Assembly (NCBI GenBank): GCA_963825575.1
Contig: CAWGUB010000019.1
Location: 114,848-178,847 of the forward strand
From: JAFDBW01 sp963825575
GTDB lineage: Bacteria > Desulfobacterota > Desulfuromonadia > Desulfuromonadales > BM103
DNA: 64,000 bases
Reading direction: 5' to 3'
The notes below the pieces were generated by a model, which saw nothing but the letters and a program-made list of their open reading frames with translations, searched no databases and was not told where the DNA came from. The position numbers and the translations under genes are program-made. This document shows positions 63,648 to 64,000 of this stretch, piece after piece (the stretch's first letter is position 1; each line of letters opens with the position of its first letter).

Positions 63648-63884
63648 ATGAGTGAGCAAATGATACCACTGTCAGACGCGGCAAAAGTAATGCAGACAAC
63701 CCCGTTAAATGTCCTCATGCATATCAAACGTGGGCTCCTGAAAGGTGTCGAAGAAAAAGGACGATGGTTGGTTAACCCTGAAAGCATGGAGGCGTTGCTG
63801 GCAAAGACCGGCGGCAGCAAAGCAGATAACGTCTGTTCAAGTGGTTGTGACAAGAAGAACGCCTGTGGTGGAGGCTGCGGTTAA
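63648..63884 (+). CDS. Small HTH-like protein with C-terminal cysteine motif
   Basis: 78 residues. The first 55 residues look like an excisionase/MerR-type helix-turn-helix (LSDAAKVMQTTPLNVLMHIKRGLLKGVEEKGRWLV), and the tail has CSSGCDKKNACGGGCG with four Cys (CxxxC...CxxxC). A good ribosome binding site (AAGGAG) precedes the ATG. It is 12 bases after draG and is likely part of the draTG transcript, so it may help control nitrogenase modification, sensing iron or redox state. Family not known to me. Confidence 0.72.
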   Translation: MSEQMIPLSDAAKVMQTTPLNVLMHIKRGLLKGVEEKGRWLVNPESMEALLAKTGGSKADNVCSSGCDKKNACGGGCG

Positions 63885-63886
63885 CG

Positions 63887-64000
63887 ATGGGAATCCAGAT
63901 CAAACCCTCCGATCTCTATTACAAATATCGGCACAACAAAGAAACGCAACACGAGCCGAAGTTTACCGGCAAGCCGGACCCGAAACCGTATGATCGCGAC
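63887..64000 (+). CDS. Unidentified gene, 5' end only
   Basis: 38 residues from ATG at 63887, running off the right edge, beginning MGIQIKPSDLYYKYRHNKET and rich in Lys, Tyr and Pro. It starts 2 bases after the stop of the small HTH/Cys protein, so it belongs to the draTG transcript. A GGAGG lies about 13 bases upstream. I do not recognise it. Genes at this place in other diazotrophs include draB-like or nif-associated small proteins, but no link is proven. Confidence 0.5.
   Translation, partial: MGIQIKPSDLYYKYRHNKETQHEPKFTGKPDPKPYDRD

Overview
The window looks like chromosomal DNA from a GC-rich deltaproteobacterium, probably of the Desulfuromonas/Geobacter group (Desulfuromonadia). This is an inference from gene content: a LexA with an atypical operator, a type IV minor-pilin/PilY1 operon, FeoABC iron uptake, both kinds of pyridine nucleotide transhydrogenase, a PleD-like diguanylate cyclase, and DraT/DraG control of nitrogenase. 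There is no rRNA, recognisable tRNA, CRISPR array, intact insertion sequence or prophage. Most of it is housekeeping and envelope functions in short operons on both strands.

Layout. 0-9 kb: lexA with its operator, a rhomboid protease, a DUF3014 protein with a TSUP exporter, a SAM methyltransferase, a SPOR-NlpC/P60 lipoprotein, a DHA2 efflux pump and an unrecognised 436-residue protein. 9.8-18 kb, mostly minus strand: a HisN-like phosphatase, two tiny genes not previously delimited (54 and 55 residues), queF, a YbjQ-YbjQ-M48 protease operon, a UvrD/Rep helicase and sthA. 18-23.5 kb: nitroreductase, phosphoesterase, DUF423, a DnaQ-type exonuclease, YaiI, a frameshifted spermidine-synthase-like gene, a hemolysin III-type protein and radC. 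23.5-27.8 kb: pilV-pilW-pilX-pilY1-fimT. 27.9-35.4 kb: two histidine kinases, a MITE-like element, a promoter with a Fur-box-like operator, feoA-feoB-feoC, a CDF metal exporter and an OsmC protein. 35.5-44 kb: NfeD-stomatin pair, a cupin, a divergent YchF-like NTPase, a diguanylate cyclase, an RRM protein, MFS, NHL-repeat and histidine phosphatase genes. 45.3-54.6 kb, minus strand: pntB-pntA2-pntA1, GIY-YIG, ferritin-like, MYG1, DMT, YaeQ, ABC-F, pterin dehydratase and a small membrane protein. 55.4-64 kb: small cysteine-rich protein, MmcQ/YjbR, a VUT-family transporter, thiI, an RluA-type synthase, rhlE, a GreA/B-like factor, a YheU-like protein, and draT-draG followed by a small HTH/cysteine protein and a gene cut by the window end.

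The most unusual feature is a family of large structured intergenic repeats, at least five copies in 64 kb (4724-5129, 9122-9732, 44185-44540, 44748-45105, 54705-55308). Each is a pair of units of roughly 170 nt in inverted orientation. A unit has a GC hairpin, a T-rich/A-rich hairpin, a spacer with a partly conserved core, and usually a third hairpin of GGCCC/GGGCC type. Stem sequences differ between copies while pairing is kept, which looks like covariation of a selected RNA or DNA structure. Two copies have nearly or fully perfect terminal inverted repeats of 25-27 bp, and one copy is bracketed by two hairpins that are exact reverse complements of each other. Four related terminator-like hairpins mark the edges of three copies. 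I do not recognise this family with certainty, and it is the best candidate here for an undescribed element.
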